From Bifidobacterium aquikefiri (lineage in GTDB: Bacteria > Actinomycetota > Actinomycetes > Actinomycetales > Bifidobacteriaceae): DNA of 64,000 bases. Made by a program: the position numbers and the translations under genes. The stretch spans positions 48,504 through 112,503 of the forward strand of contig NZ_MWXA01000006.1 of the NCBI RefSeq assembly GCF_002259795.1, written 5' to 3'. This document shows positions 44,506 to 55,189 of this stretch, piece after piece. Position 1 is the stretch's first letter; every line of letters starts with the position of its first letter. The notes under the pieces are model-generated. The model saw nothing but the letters and a program-made list of their open reading frames with translations. It was not told the origin of the DNA and searched no databases.

Positions 44506-46328
44506 GCAGGCTGTTGCGTCCGCACTATCGCTCTGCGCACAGCCTGATACATGTTTTCCACAATCGATGCTCTCCACGAAGACCAGCCATAACGTTTTGT
44601 AATGGCTTCGTTCGCCGTTGCTCCGAGTGAGGATCCGTCTGCCTTAGTCAGATCATAAAGCATGTCAAGCAGCACAGGATCTCGACGAATGCGATTCGCA
44701 AGATCCTCAATCACCACCGTGTCGTGTGGATTCTTGGTCGTCGCATACTGGGATAGCGTCAGATGCTCGCGAACAAGCAGGGTGGCCATAGCGACTATGT
44801 TCTGCGCATATCCGATGCGGCTGAGGATAATCGGCACGTGCCGCGCACCTTCAATCGAATGGTCAAGGATTCCCTGACGCTTGCCAATATCATGAAAAAT
44901 GCCGGCCAACAGCAGAGCCGCATAATGATCATCGTCATATCTGCCGCCGCTGTGCGTCTGTCTGTCCAAGCGTGAAGCGACCTCAACCATGTGTCTGTCA
45001 ATGGTGTATCGATGGGCATCCGATGCGCTTGGACGATTACGAACACCCAGCCATTCCGGCACCAAGCGTCCAGGAACATCAACGTAGTCGATCTCTTCCC
45101 AGATACGCATAAGCGTTGGGCCAGATGCGAGCAGACGAACGAACAATTCGCGCTCCTCTTCGGTCCATGCATGATCCTGTATAGGCGACCGCCGAATATT
45201 CAAGAGGGTTGCCACGGAGATTGGCAGATTGAACTCAGCGGCTGCGACTGCCACGCGAAGAGCGATGGAACGATCACGAACCGGATTTTCGCCAATCGCA
45301 AGAACGATTTCCTGCTCATGGGTTGCCACCCCATGAGCAACGACATCAAATCTGGGCGCCCCGCGTCTGCCACGAAAGAAGGTGAAGCGTGGCTTCTCAT
45401 GAATTAACGAGTGCTGAGCATTTGACGAAGTCATGTCAAGAGATAGTGCAATGCGGCGGCCCAAGGCCGCAAGGACCGTCTGCAAATCGTCTATGGCGAC
45501 GATATCGCGCGATTCCTCGGGAAGCGTGGGATCCGCCAATCCAAGCATCTTTGCTACCTTGGGCTGGTACTGGTGGAGCAGCATATCAGTATCACGGTTG
45601 GCAATCAGATGAATGCTATCGCGTACATCAAGCAGGCGTTCAACTGCGGCATCGTATCTTCCGTGAGGTCTGTCAGCAAGCCATGTAGCCGTAAGTGCAG
45701 AGACGAGAACGGCATCTCGAAGCCCGCCACGGGCCTCCTTGATATCTGGTTGATTGATATACGCCAGACGACCGAATCTATCGAGACGCGTAGTTGCGGA
45801 CTCGACGAGCTCTGGAAGGCGCTTCCTCGCTGCCTTTCTCCATCTGTCAAGAATTGAAGAAGCTATGTCAGCAATAAGATCCGTATCCCCTGCAACAGGA
45901 AGCACGTTCAGCCATCCCATTGCGGCAGGAAGATCATGATCGGTAACAGATTCGCATTGTGCCCGGGTTCTTACCGAATGATCAAGGTCCAAACCCGAAT
46001 CCCACAGTGGGTACCAGAGCTTGTCAGCCAATTGCGAGACCTGTTCGTCGTTGAGGGAATGGGTATCCACGATCAAGACCAGATCCAGGTCAGAACTCGG
46101 ACCGAGCTGTTTTCTCGCCAGAGACCCCACGGCGGCAAGACCGACCCCGCTATCCGGTATGTCAAAAGGTATCTCGTCCGTTGCGTGTTTCCACAGAGTG
46201 CGCAAAGCATTCAGTACGAACTCGGATCGTTGAGCTCTTTTTTCACTCCCCTGACGATATACACCGTCAGAATCCGGTTGACTCATGGCTACGAGCTTGT
46301 CATGGAGACCTTGGACTGCTGTAATCAT
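44502..46328 (-). CDS. glnD: PII uridylyl/nucleotidyltransferase, lacks C-terminal ACT domains
   Basis: A 608-residue GlnD. The N-terminal nucleotidyltransferase signature is GSLARKQLGPSSDLDLVLI. The linking helical domain includes IKEARGGLRDAVLVSALTATWL, and a DxxG-type HD domain contains HDIGKRQGILDHSIEGARH, the uridylyl-removing part. The protein stops about 70 residues after the HD region, whereas E. coli GlnD (about 890 residues) carries two further ACT domains that sense glutamine. GAGGG nine bases upstream favours the start at 46328 over 46337. Actinobacterial GlnD adenylylates rather than uridylylates PII; the base used here is not shown by the sequence. Confidence 0.88.
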   Translation of the reverse strand: MITAVQGLHDKLVAMSQPDSDGVYRQGSEKRAQRSEFVLNALRTLWKHATDEIPFDIPDSGVGLAAVGSLARKQLGPSSDLDLVLIVDTHSLNDEQVSQLADKLWYPLWDSGLDLDHSVRTRAQCESVTDHDLPAAMGWLNVLPVAGDTDLIADIASSILDRWRKAARKRLPELVESATTRLDRFGRLAYINQPDIKEARGGLRDAVLVSALTATWLADRPHGRYDAAVERLLDVRDSIHLIANRDTDMLLHQYQPKVAKMLGLADPTLPEESRDIVAIDDLQTVLAALGRRIALSLDMTSSNAQHSLIHEKPRFTFFRGRRGAPRFDVVAHGVATHEQEIVLAIGENPVRDRSIALRVAVAAAEFNLPISVATLLNIRRSPIQDHAWTEEERELFVRLLASGPTLMRIWEEIDYVDVPGRLVPEWLGVRNRPSASDAHRYTIDRHMVEVASRLDRQTHSGGRYDDDHYAALLLAGIFHDIGKRQGILDHSIEGARHVPIILSRIGYAQNIVAMATLLVREHLTLSQYATTKNPHDTVVIEDLANRIRRDPVLLDMLYDLTKADGSSLGATANEAITKRYGWSSWRASIVENMYQAVRRAIVRTQQPA

Positions 46329-46388
46329 GAAAATCATCCCTCACCACATGCGTTGACCGAAAAATTGGCGTTTACAAAGCGATATTCC

Positions 46389-46490
46389 GAGTTTTGTTGC
46401 CTTTTCAAGGTACAAGACGTATATATCCTTGAAATGACGACATAATTAAGCCAAAAATCGCTTTTACACTTTGAAAAGGCAACAAAACTC
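46389..46490. repeat. ~110-bp inverted-repeat element, copy 3
   Basis: Arms GAGTTTTGTTGCCTTTTCAA at 46389-46408 and the complement at 46471-46490 (23 bp with one mismatch). The interior has AAGCCAAAAA. It lies between glnK and glnD, so a transcript from amtB through glnD would contain it as a stem-loop. Confidence 0.7.
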
Positions 46491-46506
46491 AATACCTCGG
46501 GAAAAA

Positions 46507-46543
46507 CGTATCCCCACACAAAGCCTTGTGTGGGGATACGTGT
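46507..46543 (-). terminator. Terminator after glnK
   Basis: ACGTATCCCCACACAA pairs perfectly with TTGTGTGGGGATACGT; on the minus strand the stem is followed by TTTTTC. It should end most amtB-glnK transcripts before glnD, so glnD may depend on read-through or its own promoter. Confidence 0.75.
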
Positions 46544-46578
46544 GATGATGATCTACAGCGTGCTCATGTGAGCCGGTT

Positions 46579-48205
<1,627 letters not shown>

Positions 48206-48359
48206 ATCTACCTCCCTCTCATTTTTCTTTTTCTCTCTGCCTACCAAGGCCGAGAATCGATGTCGAGCGAACCCGACCTCTAACAATGGTAGCGACCTCT
48301 CCTTAGAGGCCAACGATTGCAATACAACGTGGTATGAGTTTCGGTCTTCGTCACTCAGC

Positions 48360-48375
48360 GTTACGGCAATGTAAC
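48360..48375. promoter_or_regulatory. GlnR-type box upstream of amtB
   Basis: GTTAC-N6-GTAAC (48360-48364 and 48371-48375) is an exact match to the actinobacterial GlnR consensus GTnAC-N6-GwAAC, 155 bp before the amtB start and between amtB and the convergent end of ftsY. GlnR activates amtB-glnK-glnD under nitrogen limitation in related bacteria. No glnR gene is in the window. Confidence 0.65.
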
Positions 48376-48415
48376 AATGTCAGCTATCGTGCAACATTGA
48401 GTTCACTCAGTTCAC

Positions 48416-49633
48416 TCAGTTCACTGCAAGGATGCCATCAACGAATGTCGCGGGATCGAAAACGGTCAGATCATCGGGTCCTTCACCCAGCCCGACCAAC
48501 TTCACCGGAACGCCAAGTTCCTGCTGAACCGAGATGACGATGCCACCTCGCGCTGAGCCGTCAAGCTTGGTGAGGACAATGCCCGTAATGCCAATTGCAT
48601 CGGCAAATACCTTGGCCTGTGCCATGCCATTCTGCCCAGTCGTTGCATCGAGCACCAGCAGGACTTCGTCAACCTTTGCCGTTTTTTCGATAACGCGACG
48701 AATCTTTCCCAACTCCTGCATCAGGTTGGCCTTGTTCTGCAGACGTCCTGCTGTATCGACAATCAGAACATCGCTCCCCTGCTCCTTCGCAGTATGGGCG
48801 GCCTCAAAGGCAACCGATGCGGGATCGGCTCCATCCTTGTCGCTTCGAACAACCCTCACACCTACACGGTTACCCCACGTTTCCAACTGATCTGCAGCCG
48901 CAGCTCGGAAGGTATCTGCCGCAGCCATCATCACAGTCCTACCTTCGGCGACGAAGAAGCGCGCCAACTTACCCGCAGTCGTTGTCTTGCCTGTTCCATT
49001 GACGCCGACCATAATGATTACCGATGGTTTCTGGTCGTTTGGCACCTGTGTCTCAGAGAGTTCCGCACACAGCCTGCGATCCATACCTGCATCAACGATG
49101 GCGAGCAGTCTGGTCTTAAGCATCTCGCGCACGGTATTCGGTTCAGTTTCGCCCTGGATGCGTACATCCGACTTGAGCTGATCGACAAGGCGGGAACTGG
49201 CATCAGCACCGACATCGGCCAGAAGCAAAGTGTCTTCGACATCTTCCCAGTCGCTATTCGTCAGATGATTTTTGCTGAGAATCGTAAACAGTGCCTTGCC
49301 AAGAGGATTCGCACTCTTGGAAAGTCGCGCCCGAAGACGAATCAACCTCGATGTTGCAGACTCCGGAGTCTGCACCTGAGGAATTGCAGGTACTGTCATC
49401 TGTGGTGATGCAGACTCTGGAGAGCCTGACGTGACTGTGCCCGTTGCAGTTGAGCTGCGTGTTCCTTCTGCAGAGTCAACTGGCGGCATGTCCTGGGATT
49501 GAGTGGAAATGCCTGTAGCGTCTGGCCTGCTGCCCTTCTTTCTGGCAGCTCTGATTATCAGTGCGGCAACGATGATTGCAAGAACCAGTGCCATCAATCC
49601 GATGACGAGATAAATCACAGAATTTGTATCCAT
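48416..49633 (-). CDS. ftsY: Signal recognition particle receptor FtsY
   Basis: A 405-residue membrane-linked GTPase receptor for Ffh-ribosome complexes. One N-terminal membrane segment (VIYLVIGLMALVLAIIVAALII) is followed by a ~70-residue low-complexity linker. The NG domain has ILSKNHLTNSDWEDVEDTLLLADVG, the P-loop VGVNGTGKTTTAGKLARFF and the DTAGRLQNK and TKLDGSARGG motifs. AGGGTG before ATG 49633 sets the start (a GTG at 49642 is also in frame). The partner RNA gene is at 1692-1776. Just past the stop codon lie three tandem TTCACTCAG-like repeats. Confidence 0.96.
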   Translation of the reverse strand: MDTNSVIYLVIGLMALVLAIIVAALIIRAARKKGSRPDATGISTQSQDMPPVDSAEGTRSSTATGTVTSGSPESASPQMTVPAIPQVQTPESATSRLIRLRARLSKSANPLGKALFTILSKNHLTNSDWEDVEDTLLLADVGADASSRLVDQLKSDVRIQGETEPNTVREMLKTRLLAIVDAGMDRRLCAELSETQVPNDQKPSVIIMVGVNGTGKTTTAGKLARFFVAEGRTVMMAAADTFRAAAADQLETWGNRVGVRVVRSDKDGADPASVAFEAAHTAKEQGSDVLIVDTAGRLQNKANLMQELGKIRRVIEKTAKVDEVLLVLDATTGQNGMAQAKVFADAIGITGIVLTKLDGSARGGIVISVQQELGVPVKLVGLGEGPDDLTVFDPATFVDGILAVN

Positions 49634-49676
49634 ACTGTTCACCCTAAAAATCGAGAGGGACAGGCTTCACGGTGTC

Positions 49677-50093
49677 CTAGCGGCCGACCTTGGGAATATC
49701 GCCGGTATTCTGCTGTGAATTCTGTGCCTCGGCATTCAGATCGGGAGCATTGTGCAAGGATGATGGCTCATCCGAATCCGTTTGGAACAACGCGTGCACC
49801 TCAACTACGGAATCATTGTTTACGTATACAGGATTCTCAGAGGTCTCCTCAAACATCCTTCTCGTTCCAGCAGAAGGATGTACACGCATCGTTGGTTCAA
49901 ATGACGGCGCGCTGCCAGCAACGCGCGGATCATGACGCTTGTGCTTGATGTCCCAGCCTTCGCGCGCATGCTCGTCTATATCAGCGGAGACCGAACCATT
50001 CCTGGATTCGCCCCGAGCCAGCCATAGCACCACAATTACCAAAACTGCAAGCACTAGCAGCCAAATGAGTATTGCCCAAACCATAGTATTCAT
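49677..50093 (-). CDS. Small membrane-anchored protein of unknown function
   Basis: A 138-residue protein with one N-terminal membrane segment (MVWAILIWLLVLAVLVIVVLWLA) and a hydrophilic, probably disordered C-terminal region. It has no recognised domain. It precedes ftsY on the same strand with about 40 bp between, so cotranscription is likely. The cytoplasmic side is inferred from the positive charges after the membrane segment. No homologue can be named with confidence. Confidence 0.65.
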   Translation of the reverse strand: MNTMVWAILIWLLVLAVLVIVVLWLARGESRNGSVSADIDEHAREGWDIKHKRHDPRVAGSAPSFEPTMRVHPSAGTRRMFEETSENPVYVNNDSVVEVHALFQTDSDEPSSLHNAPDLNAEAQNSQQNTGDIPKVGR

Positions 50094-50341
50094 TCTGCCA
50101 GTTTCCGCTCAATTCTCAAATAATGAACCACACTCCTCCTTGTTCTTTACACCTGAAGCTCGATTTTCATTGGACGACGCAGATGCGGACGCTGCCGAAC
50201 GCAGACACTGACGAAGCCAATCGGATGGAAGGATAGAGGACAATCAAAGAGTATATTGCCATTATAGGGTTTTGCTTGTTACTCGCCTTACACATGGCAG
50301 CAAAGATGGGTAGGGTAGCGCACGTGCCACACTAGGGTCTT

Positions 50342-51277
50342 ATGAGTGGGACAACAAGGATGACTTCTTTTCAGCGGCGTGAACAACTATTGACCGTTGG
50401 CAGGGCGTTATTCGCCTCACAGGGGTTCGAAGCCACGAGCGTTGAGGAAATCGCATCGAAGGCAAAGGTCAGCAAGCCCATTGTCTATGAACATTTTGGC
50501 GGCAAGGAAGGACTCTACGCTGTGGTTGTGGACCGTGAAATGCAATCCTTGACGACTGCATTGACCGATGCGCTGAGCGATGCCGAAGGACATCCACGTC
50601 AAATTGTTGAAAAAACAGCCCTTGCATTGCTCACATATATTGAGGAGCATACCGAAGGTTTCAAGATTCTTGCCCGCGACTCACCGACGACCGATCCTGC
50701 GAGTTCGTTCAGCTCGCTTCTGGGAGAGGTCAGCATGCGCGTTGAGGAAATTCTGAAGGAACAGTTCCGACACCGCAAAATATCGACCAAGGGTGTACCT
50801 TTCTATGCTCAGATGCTGGTGGGGATGACAGTCTTCACCGGACAATATTGGGCGGATGGACGCAAGGCAGGCAAGGAACAGCTAGCTGCCTACATCGTCA
50901 ACCTGGCGTGGAATGGTCTATCCCGATTGGAATCGAAGCCAACGCTCCGATACGAAGGCAAGCATGCGAAGACCGCACGATCCGAAAAGAACGAAAAGGC
51001 CGTGGATGGCGAGGACCGCACAGCTCAGCACAAGTCCGGCGAATTGCTCTCTCCAGTTGCCTCAGCGGAGAACACTATGAACAATGGCACGAACTCGGAC
51101 ACGAGCATAGAGAGCCCCGAGACCACTGATGCAGACAGGAGCCTTAGTCAGAGTGCTACTCAAAGCAGTGATCAGAGCATTACTCAGAACACTACCAACG
51201 ATGCACGGGAAGACACACACGAGACCAAAGCCACAGAAACGGTCGAAGACACAAGCGAAGGCACCATGCAAGCTTGA
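50342..51277 (+). CDS. TetR-family transcriptional regulator with long hydrophilic tail
   Basis: A 311-residue regulator. The N-terminal helix-turn-helix (VGRALFASQGFEATSVEEIASKAKVSKPIVYEHFGGKEGLY) matches the family. Residues ~55-200 form the ligand-binding helices. After ~residue 205 comes a ~105-residue tail rich in Ser, Thr, Glu, Asp and Lys, which is not part of the normal ~200-residue TetR fold. The frame and codon use remain normal through the tail. The target is unknown; the neighbouring minus-strand gene at 49677-50093 is divergent and could be controlled from the shared 250-bp gap. Confidence 0.88.
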   Translation: MSGTTRMTSFQRREQLLTVGRALFASQGFEATSVEEIASKAKVSKPIVYEHFGGKEGLYAVVVDREMQSLTTALTDALSDAEGHPRQIVEKTALALLTYIEEHTEGFKILARDSPTTDPASSFSSLLGEVSMRVEEILKEQFRHRKISTKGVPFYAQMLVGMTVFTGQYWADGRKAGKEQLAAYIVNLAWNGLSRLESKPTLRYEGKHAKTARSEKNEKAVDGEDRTAQHKSGELLSPVASAENTMNNGTNSDTSIESPETTDADRSLSQSATQSSDQSITQNTTNDAREDTHETKATETVEDTSEGTMQA

Positions 51278-51330
51278 GCGAACCCTGCGGTCAATATCAT
51301 TGAAGATGCGCAGCATGATGGTTGCAGGAA

Positions 51331-52578
51331 TCAACCATGCAACTTTTCGTATGATGCCTTGAGTGTGCGAACAATTGTCGTTATCTGATTGGCTGCCAAC
51401 GGTTTCTGGAAAGTCATTCTTATTGATGTCTTCGCAGTCTGCTCATCAAAACCCATGGCAAGCAAGGTATGTGGCGCCGCATTGCTGCCATCCGAGCATG
51501 CCGATCCACTCGAACACATGATGCCTGCGGCATCAAGATCCACCAGAAGCGCCTCGCCCCATACCCCCGGAAAGACGAAGGACGCATGTCCGGGCAAACG
51601 TCGTTCAGCATCAGGCGAGCCCGTGAGTCTCACTTGCGGAATTGCCTCTTGGATCGCTGCAATGAGTTTGTCACGCGAATCGGCAAGTTCGGCATTCAGA
51701 GACTGCCGATGTTCGAGGGCAGTGTGCAACGCCACTGCCATACCGACAGCACCTGCGACATTCTGAGTTCCTGAACGGCGTCCCTGCTCTTGCCCCCCAC
51801 CGGATATCAAGGGCTCAAAGGGTGTTGTTGATCGTAGAATCAGTGCACCAAGCCCTTTGGGTGTGCCGAACTTATGCCCGGATATGCTCATTGCATCAAC
51901 GCCCAGAGCTGCCATATCAACCGGAATATGACCCACTGCCTGGACTGCATCCGTATGCATGAAAGCCCCTGCACTATGCGCCATGGCAGCAATCCGAGCA
52001 ACGGGTTGAATCGTTCCGACTTCATTGTTTGCCAACGTGACGCTCACCAAAGCAGTTCGCTCTGTGATAAGAGTTTTGGCTGCGTCGATATCGATGCAGC
52101 CAAACTCGTCAACGGGAAGAACATCGATATGGAAACCAAAATACTGTGCCATCCACTCTGCCGATTCGCTTATTGCAGGATGCTCAACGGCACTGATGGC
52201 AATGCGATTGCGCGTCGCCCTTCCACTGTTGTGGATCGGATAGTGCTGCGGCACATCGCTATGGAACGCATCGCCCTGACTTTCTTGAGTCAGCAATGCC
52301 ATGGCAATGCCTTTGATTGCGAGATTGTCGGATTCAGTGCCGCCAGAAGTGAAAATCACATCCTGTGCAACAGCCCCCACATCGGAGGCGAAACAACTCC
52401 GAGCCCTCTCCAACGATTCCGCAGCCGCTTTTCCAAAGGCATGTACACTCGCCGGATTGGCATAGTCGCTAAGCCAGAACGGAAGCATCGCCTTGATCAC
52501 GCTTGGAAACGCTGCCTGCGTCGAAGCAGCGTCAAGATATAATTCCTCCGATGGACTGGAGCTTGCGGACGCACACAT
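51331..52578 (-). CDS. Cysteine desulfurase of the NAD operon (NadS-like)
   Basis: A 415-residue PLP enzyme that takes sulfur from cysteine for Fe-S clusters. The PLP-lysine is in MSISGHKFGTPKGLGALI and the reactive cysteine in GIMCSSGSACSDGSNAAPHTLLAMG. It also has SGGTESDNLAIKG, and HTDAVQAVGHIPVD is the aspartate that binds the PLP ring. It directly abuts the nadC stop (TAG next to ATG), which points to a role in maturing the 4Fe-4S quinolinate synthase NadA, as for NadS/NifS-like proteins of NAD operons. General Isc-type function cannot be excluded. Confidence 0.92.
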   Translation of the reverse strand: MCASASSSPSEELYLDAASTQAAFPSVIKAMLPFWLSDYANPASVHAFGKAAAESLERARSCFASDVGAVAQDVIFTSGGTESDNLAIKGIAMALLTQESQGDAFHSDVPQHYPIHNSGRATRNRIAISAVEHPAISESAEWMAQYFGFHIDVLPVDEFGCIDIDAAKTLITERTALVSVTLANNEVGTIQPVARIAAMAHSAGAFMHTDAVQAVGHIPVDMAALGVDAMSISGHKFGTPKGLGALILRSTTPFEPLISGGGQEQGRRSGTQNVAGAVGMAVALHTALEHRQSLNAELADSRDKLIAAIQEAIPQVRLTGSPDAERRLPGHASFVFPGVWGEALLVDLDAAGIMCSSGSACSDGSNAAPHTLLAMGFDEQTAKTSIRMTFQKPLAANQITTIVRTLKASYEKLHG

Positions 52579-53448
52579 CTAACTCACCCAATCCAATCCA
52601 AGATCAACCCCTATGACGCTATGCGTCAGCGATCCGATGGAAATGACATCGATTCCCGAATCAGCTATAGAACGCACTTTCTCCAAGGTCATGTTTCCAC
52701 TCGCTTCAATCTCGATCTGGTGATGACTCATGCGGTGAATGTTCCGTACGGCTCGCACGGTGTCTGCCGGAGAGAAATTGTCAAGCATGATTACATCCGG
52801 TTTGCCCTCAAGCACGTCATTAATCTGCCCAAGATCATCAATCTCAACCTCCACGCTTACGGGCTTGCCATCGACACGTATCTTTCGTGCCTCTTCAATC
52901 GCATGAGCTATCGTAATTCCAGAGCTGCGAAGTGCAGCCAGATGATTGTCCTTCATCATCACCGCATCGGATAGTCCGTCACGATGGTTGGTGCCACCCC
53001 CACAGACGACGGCGTACCGTTGTATCGCTCGCAATCCGGGAAGCGTCTTGCGCGTATCTTTTATGGCAATGGACTTGCCCTGAACCTCATTCACAAACAT
53101 TGCCGTGGCAGTTGCAATGCCAGTCATGTGCTGGACGAAGTTCAATGCGATGCGCTCACTGCGCAAAATAGCGCGCATTGAACCACTCACTTTCGCCAGT
53201 CTTTCTCCTGCCTGAAAATGATGACCGTCGGCAGCATATTGCTCAACCTCCACCTGCGTATCGATGAAGGAAAAGGCATCGGCAAATATGCTGATCCCAC
53301 TGAGCACCCCACCTTCTCTCGCCACCAGATCCGCTTCACCGATGACATGTTCGGGAATGACATGCTCTGAGGTGATGTCTCCATTCGGAGAATCCTCTTC
53401 AAAGGCTCTGTGCAAGACATCCTGGATTGCAGATTGATCTAATATCAT
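52579..53448 (-). CDS. nadC: Nicotinate-nucleotide pyrophosphorylase (quinolinate phosphoribosyltransferase)
   Basis: A 289-residue enzyme converting quinolinate and PRPP to nicotinate mononucleotide, the third de novo step. DITSEHVIPEHVIGEADLVAREGGVLSGI leads the N-terminal domain. The active site shows FVQHMTGIATAT, IKDTRKTLPGLRAIQRYAVVCGGGTNHRDGLSD and EIDDLGQINDVLEGKPDVIMLDNFSP. Typical size. It lies between nadB and the cysteine desulfurase and is transcribed with them; a 67-bp gap separates it from nadB. Confidence 0.97.
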   Translation of the reverse strand: MILDQSAIQDVLHRAFEEDSPNGDITSEHVIPEHVIGEADLVAREGGVLSGISIFADAFSFIDTQVEVEQYAADGHHFQAGERLAKVSGSMRAILRSERIALNFVQHMTGIATATAMFVNEVQGKSIAIKDTRKTLPGLRAIQRYAVVCGGGTNHRDGLSDAVMMKDNHLAALRSSGITIAHAIEEARKIRVDGKPVSVEVEIDDLGQINDVLEGKPDVIMLDNFSPADTVRAVRNIHRMSHHQIEIEASGNMTLEKVRSIADSGIDVISIGSLTHSVIGVDLGLDWVS

Positions 53449-53515
53449 GGGTTTCCTTGTGATTACGGTGTGTTGTGGGACGAAGACTGCTCGTCGCCCA
53501 AATTGCGATCTATGC

Positions 53516-55189
53516 CTATGCTCTGGTATGTGCGCCCAATGATTCTGGACGGTTCAAGGCAGCCTGCGCTATCACATATCCGACGGTGACGAGATTGCGA
53601 TCTTCCAAGAAGCTCCTGTCTAGAACACAATCCTTCGCATTGCTGCCTGGCATGTCTCGCTGATCATAGGCATCGTTCATCGCATGCAGCCACGACGAAA
53701 GTGTCTTGACCGCATACTGCAAGTCGGCTTCTCTGCGAATAACACCGACCTTTGTCCACATCAGCTTCTGAATTTCGACTCGTGAGGGTATGCGTCCTCC
53801 TTTGGTCTTCGCTACTTGAGAAGGCCGGCAATCAACCTGCCCAGCAGCTTCATGAGCCGGTGCAATCCCTCGTATTCGGTCCGCAATCGCCGTGGCGCCT
53901 GCACGCTTGCCAAATACCAAGCCCTCAAGAAGCGAGTTCGAGGCCAGACGATTTGCCCCATGCACTCCGGTTCTCGCACATTCACCGGCTGCATAGAGCC
54001 CTCTGATGGTTGTTCTTCCCCAAAGGTCGGTATGTATGCCGCCCATCCAGTAGTGCGCGGCAGGAGTAACCGGAATCGCCTCATGAGACCAGTCGAAGCC
54101 TTCCTTTGTGGTGAAATTATCGAGTGTCGGGAAACGACGTTTCAAGAAATCAGCCAAATGAGGATGCTTCCGTGCAAGCACGGTGACATCCAGACGAACG
54201 GGTTCCCCGTCTTGATCCATCATGGTACGGAAGTTGGCCCGTGCGACGATGTCTCGAGGAGCCAGCTCTGCTCGGGGATCAATGGTTGGCATATAGCGCT
54301 TGCCCTGTGCGTCAAGAAGGACTGCGCCCTCACCTCGAACGGCTTCAGATACCAGAAAATGCCGGTGAGACGCCAGAGCAGTTGGATGGAATTGATAGAA
54401 TTCCGCATCCTGAATACGAGCGCCAGCACGCCATGCTGCGGCTACACCATCACCGGTTGCGATTTCAGGATTGGTCGTATATTCATAGACCTGGCCTGCT
54501 CCCCCGGTTGCCAAGATGACTGAATTCGATGCAATCTCAATAAGATGACCAGGTGCTACAGCTGACCGTTCGCGTAACGCGTCGACAATCGAATCACTAT
54601 TTCGAGCCTCATAAGCCCTTTGCAGCAATGGAGAAGTGACGGCATCAGGGTCAATGCGCACTTTGAGACCATGGACTGCTCCATTCCGTATGCAAAGATC
54701 CTCCAAAAATGCGTATTCGAGAATGTGAATGCGCGGATTTGCAGCAGCCACTGCAGCCAAATCCACTTCCATCACATATCCCGTCGCATCACCACCGGCA
54801 TGCAGTATGCGAGGCACTGAATGAGCACCCTCCATGCCATGCTGCAGTTGACCGGAAGCATCTCTATCGAAGTGCACCACACCCTGAGCCAGGGCGCGTA
54901 CCGCATGAGCACCTTCAGTCGTCAAAATCCTGACCGCTTCCTCATCGCACAGACCATCACCGGCAAGCAAGGTGTCATGCATATGCAGTGCGGGGCTATC
55001 CGTTTCGGCTATGGCTGCCGCTATGCCCCCTTGAGCGCAGTATGTGTTGGACATGGTGAAATTCGCCTTGGAGATGAGCAGAACGTCTTCAATCGGTTGA
55101 CCGGAATCAAGTTCGGACGTCTCATTCCCACCCGCAACCGCGAGCGCTGCTGAAAGTCCTGCAATTCCAGCTCCTACAACCACGATCAT
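53516..55189 (-). CDS. nadB: L-aspartate oxidase
   Basis: A 557-residue flavoenzyme that oxidises aspartate to iminoaspartate, the first de novo NAD step. The FAD motif IVVVGAGIAGLSAALAVAGG opens the protein. CAQGGIAAAI, ATGGAGQVYEYTTNPEIATGDGVAAAWRAGA, QFHPTAL and the substrate-side RYMPTIDPRAELAPRDIVARA follow. The succinate-dehydrogenase-like C-terminal domain includes AGECARTGVHGANRLASNSLLEGLVFG. It overlaps nadA by an ATGA. Iminoaspartate is unstable and is passed to NadA. Confidence 0.97.
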   Translation of the reverse strand: MIVVVGAGIAGLSAALAVAGGNETSELDSGQPIEDVLLISKANFTMSNTYCAQGGIAAAIAETDSPALHMHDTLLAGDGLCDEEAVRILTTEGAHAVRALAQGVVHFDRDASGQLQHGMEGAHSVPRILHAGGDATGYVMEVDLAAVAAANPRIHILEYAFLEDLCIRNGAVHGLKVRIDPDAVTSPLLQRAYEARNSDSIVDALRERSAVAPGHLIEIASNSVILATGGAGQVYEYTTNPEIATGDGVAAAWRAGARIQDAEFYQFHPTALASHRHFLVSEAVRGEGAVLLDAQGKRYMPTIDPRAELAPRDIVARANFRTMMDQDGEPVRLDVTVLARKHPHLADFLKRRFPTLDNFTTKEGFDWSHEAIPVTPAAHYWMGGIHTDLWGRTTIRGLYAAGECARTGVHGANRLASNSLLEGLVFGKRAGATAIADRIRGIAPAHEAAGQVDCRPSQVAKTKGGRIPSRVEIQKLMWTKVGVIRREADLQYAVKTLSSWLHAMNDAYDQRDMPGSNAKDCVLDRSFLEDRNLVTVGYVIAQAALNRPESLGAHTRA

